NCBI GenBank assembly: GCA_020152595.1 | Contig: JAIGNY010000466.1 | Location: 79,501-143,500 of the forward strand | Direction of reading: 5' to 3' | From: Chiridota heheva | Taxonomy: Eukaryota > Echinodermata > Holothuroidea > Apodida > Chiridotidae | DNA length: 64,000 nt | In this document: one piece after another, positions 1 through 11,704 of the stretch | Layout of the letters: each line of letters starts with the position of its first letter | How positions within the stretch are numbered: position 1 is the stretch's first letter | Translations under genes and position numbers: made by a program | The notes under the pieces: model-generated | Databases searched by the model: none | What the model was told of the DNA's origin: nothing | The model's input: only the letters and a program-made list of their open reading frames with translations

Positions 1-493
1 GGGGGCAAGTGGGGTCCTGCAGTTACGCTACTACTCACAAATTCAGAGTGACTATTCAAAAGTGGCAATGCTCAGTCCAAGGAACAGAGTGCCTCCTTGC
101 TTAGTCGAAGGAAAATACTGATAATCTTATCATAAATTTATGACAACAGGATGGCCATTTCTCTAAGCCCTATGCATAAGGCTTCACACTTCATGTGAAA
201 ACTGAAAGAATACATTAAGGTTTTGGCCAAAAAATCAGCATTCCGGTATTCTAATCATTTGCTAATTAATGGTAATAGGCTCTGTCAGCTGCAATTGACA
301 TCAAACATTTAGACGATAAGGAGTCGCATTTGGCAAACTGACTGACTGGCAAAACGCATACGTGTACGACAATACAAACAAAACAAGTATTTTAAAGTGA
401 CCAGAACATAAAGTTGAAAAGCTGAAATTTGTTAAACATGTAGTGGGGGTCGGTTGTGAAAGATTGTGGACGTTCCAGGCCCTGAGTGGACAT

Positions 494-960
494 TTAATTA
501 AAGAATTTGTCTTCTGCGACAGGAGAAGTCCTCCTAGAAGACGAGGCCGATTTTGAACTAGACACAGAAGTGAGTGATGACTTTGCTGAAGACTTGATAG
601 AAGCCCTGTCAGAACCCGCCTCTCTGTATGAGAATGTGGATTCATCAGGTTTCCCCCAAAAACGACAATATAAGTGGACATCTGTTTCGCCCGGTCTCTG
701 TGGGTCCTCTAGGTCGCTTTTGTTCTGCCTCTTCTGCTTGCGTTTTTTCATCTTCTTGTTGTAGTTAACTCTTGACCAGAGGCCACGCCTCTTTTGCGCT
801 CTGCCTCCCTCTCCCTGGTGGCATTCTTTTTTGCCTCTGCGATGGCTTTCCAATGATTTTCTCCTGCAAGGGCTTGTCTGTTGCTGATAACACGAACACT
901 CTTTGCGCGTTCATGCAATTTGAAGTTCTGTGCCTTTTCTTGCAAGTAGAATGAACATTT
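494..960 (-). pseudogene. Charged/Ser-rich C-terminal exon(s), unknown gene, frame-broken
   Basis: The minus strand is open in two abutting frames. From about 945 to 748 it encodes a very charged helix-like stretch (includes WKAIAEAKKNATREREAERK). From about 780 to 494 another frame encodes a basic segment (KKMKKRKQKRQNK), then a hydrophilic segment and a Ser-rich tail (KSASSSRRTSP) that ends at a stop. A long polypyrimidine run (minus of about 962-985) and an AG lie just upstream, as for a splice acceptor. One frame change separates the two parts, so this is a pseudogene or contains an unrecognised intron. It lies downstream of the stathmin-type exon on the same strand and could belong to the same gene; that link is inference. 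The plus strand also has an acidic open frame here (507-764), but its continuation looks non-coding. Confidence 0.4.
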
Positions 961-979
961 TAATTTTTATTTAAAAAAA

Positions 980-3300
980 AAAAACTTTAAAAAAATAAAA
1001 AAACAACAACAGCATGAAGACATCTCTTGACATATATCCGATGGTATATGTAGCGATATGGAAACCAAACACGCAAAGCAAACATACGTTTCTTGTCTTC
1101 CTTTATTTCAACTTGAACATGTAGGATTTCTAGTACTGGGTGTAGAGCCAATACAAGTATTACAATATCAAAAATCAGTACAAAGAGGGCGGTGGAACAA
1201 CAACAATAAGCTTCTTTACAGCTTTATTCACCTATGGAAATAAAAAGAAGAGAAACGTTCATAAGACTCTAGCATATACATAAAAAAGGAGTAATACAAC
1301 CAATAACAAATGACTATTTAAAGTACCAAGGCGGGTTGTATGCTTCTTCCCCAGACTACAATTAAAAATATTACACCCGGAATTCATCCCTTCAAATGTT
1401 GAATACTCTTTAAAGTTGGACAACAAATGATATAAATGGTATAAATTTCCACGAGCCAACTAACGGAATCCTGAAATAATGGAAATTAAGCAGGGAATTA
1501 CCTCTGCAAAACTAAAAAGAATTTGGGACCGTGTTGTACCTTTGTTACTATTCATGGACCAAATCATAAACACTCAGGATTTACACCCAATAATAAAACC
1601 ATATTCCAGCAGAAAAACTTTGAGCTCCTGTCTCAACCCAAAGAAGTAAAATATATTGTCCACCGTCTATGCCCAGATGATATTATAAATTGCAGCACGT
1701 TGACCAATAATATACCCAGCTAATTTTATGTAGTACGAGAAAGAAAACTAACATTTTACAAAATAAGTAAGAAAGTAATAATATATAAAAAAAATATAAA
1801 GCATGTATATAAAACTATAAAATAATACCCATGCCACTAAAATATATCAATATGACACAAGGATATAATATACGTCCTAAGGTGAAGGACACTTTACCAT
1901 ACTAAACAAAATGGCGGCCACCTTGACACATCAACACCAGTAACTAGGTCCTAAATATCTTATGAAACTCCCAGAAGAAATATAGGTAGCATATATGATA
2001 TCTAAGTTGACAACCAGAATACATTTCATTGGGAAATAATGTTAGCCCTAACAAAGAAACTGCCCCTCTTACAACTCTTTAACTTTATCGAGGGCGCATC
2101 CATCTTGGATGACGTCATATCAAAAGAGGGCGAACGATCATAGTACAAATATGCCCTTTGGGTCCAGCTGTGAATTGAGCCTAAGCTTATCCTCCCAGAT
2201 CATTATTGTGGCCTTTGACCCCATTAACTCACACATCATATCCCCTAGCCTAAGAGGTCAACCCTTCTGACATAACAGGTGGAAATCCTTGTCTTTAAAA
2301 CATGGATAATACAACGAGTGGGACAGCCTAACTTGCAAAAAAACATAGCTTAAAAGATATTTTAACTTACATGTCTTGTCTTACTGCGTCAGGTTATTAT
2401 AATTTGGGATAAAAATAATATTATATCCCTTTTGGACGGAAATCATTCCTCGCTGATTAGATAACACATGGCAAGAGGCGAGTAAGCAAGCCCAGAAGGA
2501 GCGAGCTAGGGTACGATGTGTCACATGACCGGACTATGATGGGATATAAAATGAAAAAGATAGGAGGCCCTCTGCGCCTGAAACTTGATAAAAAAAAATG
2601 AAACTTTCACATATATCATCATGATTTGTTATTCCATTTATTTTTGGCCTATCTATAAAGCGAGGTCTCTAATACATAAAAGCATTATCATTACTTTAAC
2701 TCAAAAGGACTACATACATACTAGAGAGAGAGGGGAAGGTTCCACTGGGTGTGTGAAGTTGGTTCCTGGTTCCTTATTCGTGATTTACTGGTTCGGGTTA
2801 AGTTAATTAGGGTTAGGGTCCGAACCCTGCTAATCAGGAGTTTGGAACTAGTAACTGTAAATTATGAATTAGAAGGCTAGGAACAAACTTCACCACTTAA
2901 TCTCGTTTTCATTGACATGAGGGTGCGCATAGGATGATCATGAATAATAAAGACATGCTATAAATTTAACAGGATAGTATATTTTTATTTATAAAATGTT
3001 ATAGCATTACGAATCCCACTTTGCACGGAATAACACTTTTAAACTGCAGTATATTCCAATGTAGAGCGAGGGTGGTGGTGTTATGGGAGACTGGCACTGA
3101 CAAGTAGGAGTGTGCACCTGAGGCGTTCAAAACTATAAAATGCAAATGCATTATCATTAAAAATACATATATAAACAACGATTACATATCTTAGCATCTT
3201 TATTATGAGAAGTTTTAATTGTTTTATTGGCCAGGGATCTCCTTAAATAAAATATATTTACAATTTTTGTTATTGGTAAACTCCATTAGAAATACATGAA
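980..3300. other. AT-rich sequence unique to copy 0, no gene seen
   Basis: Short poly-A runs, scattered stops in all frames and no convincing exon. It separates the charged C-terminal exon from the stathmin-type exon and could be intron if they form one gene. Confidence 0.5.
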
Positions 3301-3308
3301 GAGTGTAC

Positions 3309-3577
3309 CTTGCGGCGCTTCTTGGCCTTTGAAAGCTTGTTCTCAATCATCCACTTAGAAACCTCACGCTTGGGAAGGCTTTGCAGGTTTGGCGGTGGGT
3401 GGCATTTTGGTTTGTTGATGACCACATCGTATGTGATTCCACCCTTATGGTCGGGCTTTAAGGCTGATACAACTTCTGCGTCATTATCCTCCTCTTTGGT
3501 GGAGAGCAGTATGGAGGATGGTAAACGACCCCCTCTATAAGTCCAGCGGCTTGCAATTCTCGTAGAAGTTCATCAGT
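3309..3577 (-). pseudogene. Stathmin-domain exon (stathmin/STMND1-like), single-base frame break
   Basis: The 3' part reads PKREVSKWMIENKLSKAKKRRK-type sequence. It lines up with the stathmin-family signature P-K-x-x-x-S-x3-I-x2-K-L-x2-A-x2-R-R-K. A splice donor (AAG|GTAC) follows directly after the RRK. Upstream in the same frame is KGGITYDVV with a PPP stretch, and before it, in another frame, DELLRELQAAGLIEG. The two frames join at a C-run on the plus strand (3529-3533), where one extra base would restore a single frame. Stathmin-domain proteins bind tubulin dimers and destabilise microtubules; the YDV..PPP arrangement recalls stathmin domain-containing protein 1. No partner exon with the tubulin-binding helix was identified with certainty. 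The homopolymer break could be decay or a sequencing error. Confidence 0.55.
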
Positions 3578-3959
3578 GGTTCAAATCTCTATTCAGGTTG
3601 TGCGATCCACTGGAGGGAGAAGGCTGATTTTTTTTTGACTGCGTATTGTGGTTCTTGAATGAAAACTAGTTTATATTTTTTACTTTTCTTGCCTTTTTGC
3701 ATGATTTTATCACACAACAATGCAATGATGTACTGTCGAAGACACCGATCAATCTTTTCAAATATTTTTACACACAATTTTGTAAGAGCTTTTACTCATT
3801 TTGCATGAATGATTGTGCCTATATCACAACTTGTGGTCCCCAAAATATTTTCCCTGTCCTTTTGTAAACATATCAGCAGTACAAAATACGTTTGGCTTTT
3901 ATTTGAACACGGACAATACAAGAGCATAACCAACTTGACATGTTTTAATGGGGAAGTGA

Positions 3960-4270
3960 GCCCCCCTCTCCATACCTGTCCATATGCCAGTCCATACTTA
4001 CTCATGTTAGATCTTGATCCACTTCACAGCTTCTCCACACTCTTTCTATCCTCTTGGAATTCTACTTCCTGTACATTGTCCCACATAGCTTTAATGCGCG
4101 TTGATCTCCACTTGTCTTACCATACGTTCCTTATAGAGCCATGCAGTATCATGTGGGGCGGTTTTGGGGTGGAAAAGAATTTGTGTGGGTGTTGTATAAT
4201 GCTTTATCCCACTCTGGGTTGTCACCTCCTTGGAGGGTTTTCTGGTCTTGTGTCACCTACAGAAGAATTT
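3960..4270 (-). pseudogene. Degenerate exon relic, array copy 0
   Basis: Minus-strand frames contain protein-like stretches also present in copies 1 and 2. The copy-2 homologue includes NPEWDKALYDTHTNSFPPQN, HDTAWLYNERMVRQVK and IKAMWDNVQEVAFQEDRKSV. They sit in different frames and all three copies share the breaks, so the decay predates duplication. An acceptor-like TTCTGTAG precedes the first stretch. I do not recognise the family. The long plus-strand frame here is probably an antisense shadow. Confidence 0.35.
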
Positions 4271-4860
4271 TGAGATTAAAAAGTGCATCAGTTCCAGTGG
4301 AATGTGTAAAGCGACAGATACTGTTTACTGAGATGGAAACTTAGGTGGACCATATTGAAAGATGAATGCTTATGGAAGATAACGCAGCTCAATAAAGGAA
4401 TTTCCGGTTCCACGGACATTGCACAAATTAAATGTACGGACTGAGTTGTTCTTTTATCAAAGCCGCTGAGAGTCTCATGAGGCCCCGGGCAAACTAGCAT
4501 TTGAGAAGGGAGGGGGGGGGGAGGAAGGGGGGGGGGCGGCCGGTGGGAGCCCTATATCTCGTAAGTTCTGAAGAGCCAAAAAGAAAAAGGTCTTCAGCTG
4601 TTTTTAGTCTTATTTGATATCATTTTCGTCTTTGTCATGCATGCATGGGTTTTCGTTGATATTTGCCCTTGTAGTTATGTCATTATGGTCAATTTACATT
4701 TTTGGTTCCCCAAAAATATACCCAGGTACATTTGGGGACCCCTGAGCTCAGGACCCTGGGATTACTTTTCCCCAGCACGAATGAAAGCATGCACAATTGA
4801 AAATCATGTGCCACACAATAAAGAAAAAGTCAATGGCCTTCAAAACGCATCCACAAAATA

Positions 4861-4882
4861 TTGCGACCAGATCTGGTCGCAA
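4861..4882. repeat. Perfect 22-bp palindrome (GCGACCAGATCTGGTCGC core)
   Basis: The sequence equals its own reverse complement over 22 bp. Recurs at 5094-5115 and, with an 18-20 bp perfect core, at 7681-7702 and 11683-11704, always a few bases before an A/T-rich stretch. Confidence 0.9.
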
Positions 4883-5093
4883 GATTATTTTCAATAATAA
4901 AACTTGTATTTATTTCGTAAGTTCTGAAGAGCCAAAAAGAAAAAGGTCTTCAGCTGTTTTTAGTCTTATTTGATACTTTGTCAGATCTGTTGATATTTGC
5001 CCTTGTAGTTATGTCATTAATTTTTGGTTCCCAAAAATATACCCAGGATTATAAAGAAAAAGTCAATGGCCTTCAAAACGCATCCACAAAATT

Positions 5094-5115
5094 TTGCGAC
5101 CAGATCTGGTCGCAA
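5094..5115. repeat. Second copy of the GCGACCAGATCTGGTCGC palindrome
   Basis: Lies in the shortened internal duplicate of copy 0 and is identical to the copy at 4861. Confidence 0.9.
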
Positions 5116-6539
5116 GATTATTTTCAATAATAAAACTTGTATTTATTTAATCTAAAATATCGATAAAACAGTAGTTGAACTTGTCTACTAGTGTACTGCA
5201 AAGAATAAAATATAAAAAGTCTTTCATAAAATCATATGAAATTTTCCCTATTAAAAAAACAAAATGAGAAAGCAGAATTGTTGACTTCATATTGCTGACT
5301 GGAACTCGAGTCGGACTTTAGTCACATTTTTGTTGACTTGTGACTTGACTTGCAAACAAATGACCTCACGTGACTTGTGACTTGACTTGCAAAAATGTGA
5401 CTTGGTTACAACTGTTTGAAAGCATTAGCTCCTGTATCGCCACTAATCACAAATTCAGAGTGACTATGCAAAACTGGCAATGCTCAGTCCAAGGAACAGA
5501 GTGCCTTCTTGCTCAATCGAAGGAAAATAGCGATAATCTTATCATAAATTTATGAGAACAGTATGGCCATTTCTCTAAGCCTTATGCTTAAGGCTTCACA
5601 CTCCATGTGAAGACTGAAAGAATACATTTAGGTTTTCGCCAAGAAATCAGCATTCCGGTATTCTAATCATTTGCTAATTAATGGTAATAGGCTCTGTCAG
5701 CTGCAATTGACATCAAACATTTAGATGATAAGGAGTCACATTTGGCAAACTCACTGACTGGCAAAACGCATACGTGTACGACAATACAAACAAAACAAGT
5801 ATTTTAAAGTGACCAGAACATAAAGTTGAAAAGCTGAAATTTGTTAAACATGTAGTGGGGGTCTGTTGTGAAAGATTGTGGATGTTACAGGCGCTGAGTG
5901 GACATTTAATGAAAGAATTTGTCTTCTGCGACAGGAGAAGTCCTCCTAGAAGACGAGGCCGATTTTGAGCTAGACACAGAAGTGAGTGATGACTTTGCTG
6001 AAGACTTAAGCTTGGTCTTCAGACTTACAATGTTGAGATTTCTGAGCAACATTCATGTGCTTTATTTCTGGAAATAGTTCTGGGACCTTAATGGTCAGAA
6101 TGGACGTACAGCGAGACACACAATTTAGGTTCTGAGTGTCCACACCCTCAATCAAATCTTTGCGAGAAATTAGTTTGATAATAAATCACTCAAATTTTAG
6201 GATTGTAATTGCACAAATTATAATATGTTTAGCTGTATTCTCTTTCAGGCATCACAACTTTTAAAGTTCTTAAAGTTTGACTACCCTTCACTAGTCTTTG
6301 GAGTGTACCTTTAGCACAATTACTTATACAAAACCGGATGCTACATCCATCAAATTCACAGGGTATATGTTTGCAATTGTATACGTTAAGAAAACAAAAT
6401 CAGAAATGCTTTGGAATGTTTTGCAAATTTATTGAAACCTTTTAATTAGAATCTTTTCAAGTATCGGGCAAGTAAGTTCAAGAATTTTCAACATTGCAAT
6501 ATCTCCCACAATGGCCGTACAACGAGACACAAAACTTAC

Positions 6540-6612
6540 GTTCACACATTGGAATTGGTCCATCCCATTTTCCATCCATCTGGCAGGTTTGTGACTCCTC
6601 TCCTACTTTAAT
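6540..6612 (-). CDS. Sushi/CCP-domain half exon, copy 1
   Basis: Encodes EESQTCQMDGKWDGPIPMCE, the characteristic second half of a sushi (CCP/SCR) domain: Cys3, the DGxW motif, PxP and the final Cys. It ends at a consensus donor (GAAC|GTAAGT), phase 1 as usual for CCP exons. The acceptor side is uncertain (about 6604-6615), and the first half of the domain was not found. CCP domains are extracellular binding modules of complement-type and adhesion proteins. If spliced to the next AG (minus of about 6385) the reading frame would stop quickly, so this may be a terminal domain or a relic. Confidence 0.55.
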
Positions 6613-6779
6613 TCATTTCGCATGAATGATTGTGCGTATATCACAACTTGCTTGCGGTCCCCAAAATGTTTTCCCTGTCTTTTTGTAAACATGTTAGCAG
6701 TACAAAATACGTTTTGGTTTTATTTGGACAGGGACCATACAAGAGCATAACCAACTTGACATGTTTTAATGGGGAAGTG

Positions 6780-7110
6780 AGCCCCCCTCTCCATACCTGT
6801 CCATATGCCAGTCCATACTTACACATGTTAGATCTTGATCCACTTCACAGCTTCTCCACACTCTTTCTATCCTCTTGGAATGCTACTTCCTGTCCATTGT
6901 CCCACATAGCTTTGATTTTTCAGACGCCATGTTGGATGGAGGTACACCGGAGTCTCCACTTGTCTTACCATACGTTCCTTATAGAGCCATGCAGTATCAT
7001 GTGGGGCGGTTTTGGGGTGGGAAAGAATTTGTGTGGGTGTTGTATAATGCTTTATCCCACTCTGGGTTGTCACCTCCTCGGAGGGTTTTCTGGGCTTGTG
7101 TCACATAGAG
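6780..7110 (-). pseudogene. Degenerate exon relic, array copy 1
   Basis: Homologue of 3960-4270, with the same shared frame breaks. The stretch NPEWDKALYNTHTNSFPPQN is open on the minus strand. Unknown family. Confidence 0.35.
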
Positions 7111-7680
7111 AAGAATTTTGAGATTAAAAAGTGCATCAGTTCCAGTGGAATGTGTAAGCGAAAGATACTGTTTACTGAAATGGAAACTTAGGTGGACCAT
7201 ATTGAAAGATGAATGCTTATGGAACATAACGCAGCTCAATAAAGGAATTTTTGGTTCCACGGACATTGCACAAATTAAATGTACGGACAGTTGTTCTTTT
7301 ATCAGAGCCGCTGAGAGTCTCATGAGGCCCCGGGCAAACTAGCATTTGAGAGGGGAGGGGGGGGGCACCTATATCTCGTAAGTTCTGAAGAGCCAAAAAA
7401 AAAAAAAGGTCCTCAGCTGTTTTTAGTCTTATTTAATATCATTTTCGTCATTGTCATGCATGCATGGGTTTTCGCCAATATTTGCCCTTGTAGTTATGTC
7501 ATTATGGTCAATTAACTTTTTTTGGTTCCCCAAAAATATACCCAGGTACATTTGGGGACCCCTGAGCTCGGGACCCTGAGATTACTTTTTCCTAGCACGA
7601 ATAAAAGCTTGCACAATTGAAATTCGTGTGCCACACAATAAAGAAAAAGTCAATGGCCTTCAAAACGTGTCTACAAAATT

Positions 7681-7702
7681 TTGCGACCAGATCTGGTCGC
7701 AG
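7681..7702. repeat. Palindrome copy in array copy 1
   Basis: Same GCGACCAGATCTGGTCGC core; the outer bases differ slightly. Confidence 0.85.
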
Positions 7703-8626
7703 AATTATTTTCAATATTAAAACTTGTATTTATTTAATCTAAAATATTGATAAAACAGTAGTTGAACTTGTCTACTAGTGTACTGCAAAGAATAGAATAT
7801 AAAAAGTCTTTCATAAAATCATATGAAATTTTCCCTATTAAAAAAACAAAATGAGCCATGAATGATGTGCGTCGCTAAAACAAAATCTAAATCTAATATC
7901 GCATCAAAATACAAGCGTACAACGTGATAGCCTAGCGCCTGTGTCCTTCTTTGGGCATTTGTCGTGTCTTTACTCTAGAAGGCATGCACATTTAAGCATA
8001 TACGCTCATGCAGTAGAGCGTACGTATTTTGCTCAATCATGTTCGAAATATGCACGGACTCCTAACCACTGTACCATTTTATTTCTGAAGCCGTAAACAA
8101 CCAAATAGCAAAGAAAGTGTGGGCTGAAAAAGGCCAATTTTCTCAGGATTTTGGCTTTGTAAACTGTAATGAATAAGGTATTTGTTTCCTCAGACTTAGT
8201 TGCTATCTGTGAGTATAAGGTTTTGAAAATATAATGTGTAGGGATTTTCGCCTAGAAGTAAATGGTGTCGGCTCCGTAGTAGCAGTGCAGTTTTTGTATA
8301 TATATATGCTTAGTGAGTTGTTCTTACTAACTATCCCCTTGCCCCATTCTTGGTGGGACTGTTTTTTATTGTCTTTTTTATTGCTTTTCGCAGTATTATC
8401 ATTTGGGGGAGGACTAAAGGGAGAAGCACTGGCACCAAAATAATTTATTCCACTGGTAGTATTGGTTAAGTTACCATATCTGATTGTGTCATGTTGAGCA
8501 ATAGAGCTGAATTAAAGTAATAAATTGCTAAAGCATCAATGTGTTTGCGTCAAAGTGTATCAGGAATGCAAGTACTGTAACATTGTATCACAAGCGTGTC
8601 TTTAAGAGAGCTTAACATAATACCAG

Positions 8627-8689
8627 AGAGTGTGACGTCATTCGGCCTATACTTCATATATGAAATATAGGCCGATGACGTCACACTCT
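8627..8689. repeat. Long near-perfect hairpin with CRE (TGACGTCA) in both arms
   Basis: About 31-bp arms (AGAGTGTGACGTCATTCGGC and its complement) meet at an A/T centre. One base is missing from the right arm relative to the copy at 12628. Each arm contains TGACGTCA, the consensus CREB/ATF site. Could be a tiny foldback element or a regulatory site. Confidence 0.85.
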
Positions 8690-10521
8690 GATAATATTAA
8701 AGTAAATTGATTTCAATGCAAAGAAAAGTATGACGTCAACAAAAAAAAAGGAACAAAGGGTATTGCGCCACGATGTTTGAAAACAGCGATATACACGCAG
8801 TCTGCGAGCACGCCAACAATTTTAGAAAAGCTACAGAGTATGCCTGTTTTTCATTTCGTATATACTTTACGTATACTTTACATATCGTATACACTGAAAA
8901 ACTGTGTGAAGAAATGCGTAAATGCGCAATCGGACACTCTGCGCCTAATGCATTACGCATTACGCGCATTAAGGCTCCTTGATTTAGTTCAATGGCTGAC
9001 TGTATATTTAAGATATGTGTAGCAAGTTACATGTATACTGCCTTTAACTGGTATTTATTTACATCCAGATCCAATCTACAACCTCGTTAGGACATGAGAG
9101 AAATTCTAAGTCTGGAATGCAAAATCGCTTATTAAAGAAGCTCTGGGTTAAATGCGCAAGAAAGTTTAATGCACAAATATATTGTAATATGCGTGACATT
9201 GATTCTAAGCTTGCTACGTAACGACGCGTAATGAAGATGTTGCATGTTGAAAGCAGAGTTGTTGACTTCATATTGCTGAATGGAACTCGAGTCGGACTTG
9301 AGTCACATTTTTGTTGACTTGTGACTTGACTTGCAAACAAATGACCTCACGTGACTTGTGACTTGACTTGCAAAAATGTGACTTGGTTACAACTGTTTGA
9401 AAGCATTAGCTCCTGTAACGCCACTAATCACAAATTCAGAGTGACTATGCAAAACTGGCAATGCTCAGTCCAAGGAAGAGAGTGCCTTCTTGCTCAATCG
9501 AAGGAAAATAGCGATAATCTTATCATAAATTTATGACAACAGAATGGCCATTTCTCTAAGCCTTATGCTTAGGCTTCACACTCCATGTGAAGACTGAAAG
9601 AATACATTTAAGTTTTCGCCAAGAAATTAGCATTCCGGTATTCTAATCATTTGCTAATTAATGGTAATAGGCTCTGTCAGCTGCAATTGACATCAAACAT
9701 TTAGACGACAAGGAGTCGCATTTGGCAAACTGACTGACTGGCAAAACGCATACGTGTACGACAATACAAACAAAACAAGTATTTTAAAGTGACCAGAACA
9801 TAAAGTTGAAAAGCTGAAATTTGTTAAACATGTAGTGGGGGTCGGTTGTGAAAGATTGTGGATGTTTTAGGCGCTGAGTGGACATTTAATTAAAGAATTT
9901 GTCTTCTGCGACAGGAGAAGTCCTCCTAGAAGACGAGGCCGATTTTGAGCTAGACACAGAAGTGAGTGATGACTTTGCTGAAGACTTAAGCTTGGTCTTC
10001 AGACTTACAATGTTGAGATTTCTGAGCAACATTCATGTGCTTTACTTCTGGAAATAGTTCTGGGACCTTAATGGTCAGAATGGACGTACAGCGAGACACA
10101 CAATTTAGGTTCTGAGTGTCCACACCCTCAATCAAATCTTTGCGAGAAATTAGTTTGATATTAAATTACTCAAATTTTAGGATAGTAATTGCAAAAATTA
10201 TAATATGTTTAGCTGTATTCTCTTTCAGGCATCACAACTTTTAAAATTCCTTAAACTTTGACTACCCTTCACTCGTCTTTGGAGTGTACCTTTAGCACAA
10301 TTACTTATACAAAACCGGATGCTACATCCATGAAATTCACAGGATATATGCTTGCAATTGTATACGTTAAGAAAACAAAATAAGAAATGCTTTGGGAATG
10401 TTTTGCAAATTCATTAAAACTTTTTAATTAGAAGCTTTTCAAGTATCGGGCAAGTAAGTTCAAGAATTTTCAACATTGCAATATCTCCCATAATGGCCGT
10501 ACAACGAGACACAAAACTTAC

Positions 10522-10594
10522 GTTCACACATTGGAATTGGTCCATCCCATTTTCCATCTCTCTGGCAGGTTTGTGACTCTTCTCCTACTTTAAC
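10522..10594 (-). CDS. Sushi/CCP-domain half exon, copy 2
   Basis: Open frame encodes TCQRDGKWDGPIPMCE with a GTAAGT donor. Differs from copy 1 by a Met to Arg change between Cys and DGKW. Frame intact. Confidence 0.55.
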
Positions 10595-10799
10595 TCATTT
10601 CGCATGAATGATTGTGCGTATATCACAACTTGCTTGCGGTCCCCAAAATGTTTTCCCTGTCTTTTTGTAAACATGTTAGCAGTACAAAATACGTTTTGGT
10701 TTTATTTGAACACGGACAATACAAAAGTATAACCAACTTGACATGTTTTAATGGGGAAGTGAGCCCCCCCCCTCTCCATATGCCAGTCCATACTTACTC

Positions 10800-11100
10800 A
10801 TGTTAGATCTTGATCCACTTCACAGCTTCTCCACACTCTTTCTATCCTCTTGGAATGCTACTTCCTGTACATTGTCCCACATAGCTTTGATGCGCTCTGA
10901 TTTTTCAGAGGTCATAATGGATGGAGGTACGCCGGAGTCTTTACTTGTCTTACCATACGTTCATTATAGAGCCATGCAGTATCATGTGGGGCGGTTTTGG
11001 GGTGGGAAAGAATTTGTGTGGGTGTCGTATAATGCTTTATCCCACTCTGGGTTGTCACCTCCTCGGAGGGTTTTCTGGGCTTGTGTCACCTACAGAAGAA
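10800..11100 (-). pseudogene. Degenerate exon relic, array copy 2
   Basis: Clearest copy. Minus-strand stretches include NPEWDKALYDTHTNSFPPQN, then HDTAWLYNERMVRQVK and SIMTSEKSERIKAMWDNVQE in shifted frames. An acceptor-like TTCTGTAG|GTGACA lies at about 11088-11095. Unknown family. Confidence 0.4.
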
Positions 11101-11682
11101 TTTTGAGATTAAAAAGTGCATCAGTTCCAGTGAAATGTGTAAAGCGACAGATACTGTTTACTGAGACGGAAACTTAGGTGGACCATATTGAAAGATGAAT
11201 GCTTATGGAACATAACGCAGCCCAATAAAGGAATTTTTGGTTCCACGGACATTGCACAAATTAAATGTACGGACCAAGTTGTTCTTTTATCAGAGCAAGC
11301 TGAGAGTCTTGTGAGGCCCCGGGAAAACTAGCATTTAAATAGAAGGAGAGGGGGGTGGGGTGGGGAAGGGCCCTATATCTCGTAAGTTCTGAAAAGCCTA
11401 AAAAAAAAAAAGGTCTTCAGCTGTTTTAGTCTTATTTAATATCATTTTCGTCATTGTCATGCATGCATGGGTTTTCGCCGATATTTGCCCTTGTAGTTAT
11501 GTCATTATGGTCAATTTTCGTTTTTGGTTCCCCAAAAATATACCCAGGTACATTTGGGGACCCCTGAGCTCGGGACCCTGGGATTACTTTTCCCTAGCAC
11601 GAATGAAAGCATGTACAATTGAAAATAGTGTGCCACACAATAAAGAAAAAGTCAATGGCCTTCAAAACGCGTCCACAAAATT

Positions 11683-11704
11683 TTGCGACCAGATCTGGTC
11701 GCAG
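11683..11704. repeat. Palindrome copy in array copy 2
   Basis: Same GCGACCAGATCTGGTCGC core. Confidence 0.85.

Larger units (their letters stand above)
1..5280. repeat. Tandem-array copy 0 (divergent, leftmost)
   Basis: Two blocks match the later units. The block at about 1-600 matches 5440-6005, 9400-9985 and 13120-13705. The block at about 3790-5280 matches 6610-7855 and 10590-11860. The sequence between them (about 610-3780) is not found in the other copies, which instead carry the sushi/CCP exon segment. This copy also has a second, shortened duplicate of its own 3' block: 4916-5150 repeats 4560-4900 with deletions. Confidence 0.8.
5281..9240. repeat. Tandem-array copy 1 (about 3.96 kb)
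   Basis: Starts with a block of GTGACTTG-rich sequence (about 5330-5410), then the Ser/acidic exon (about 5930-6004), the sushi exon (6540), the degenerate minus exons (6780-7110), the 22-bp palindrome region and a terminal segment with a CRE hairpin (8627-8689). About 275 bp at 8894-9168 is absent from copy 2. Confidence 0.85.

Noticed and set aside
2800-2830. TTAGGG-like words (AATTAGGGTTAGGGTC)
   Set aside because: Only two repeats; not a telomere or interstitial telomeric tract.
6250-6390. Cys-rich frame (CEFDGCSIRFCISNCAKGT) downstream of the sushi exon, minus strand
   Set aside because: Open and Cys-rich, but not in phase with the sushi exon donor, and later copies change the 3' part; could be chance.
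3809-7121. Long plus-strand frames of about 155-163 codons in the array units
   Set aside because: Cys/Leu/Ser-rich, with no domain. The minus strand of the same DNA has better protein-like stretches, so these are taken as antisense shadows.
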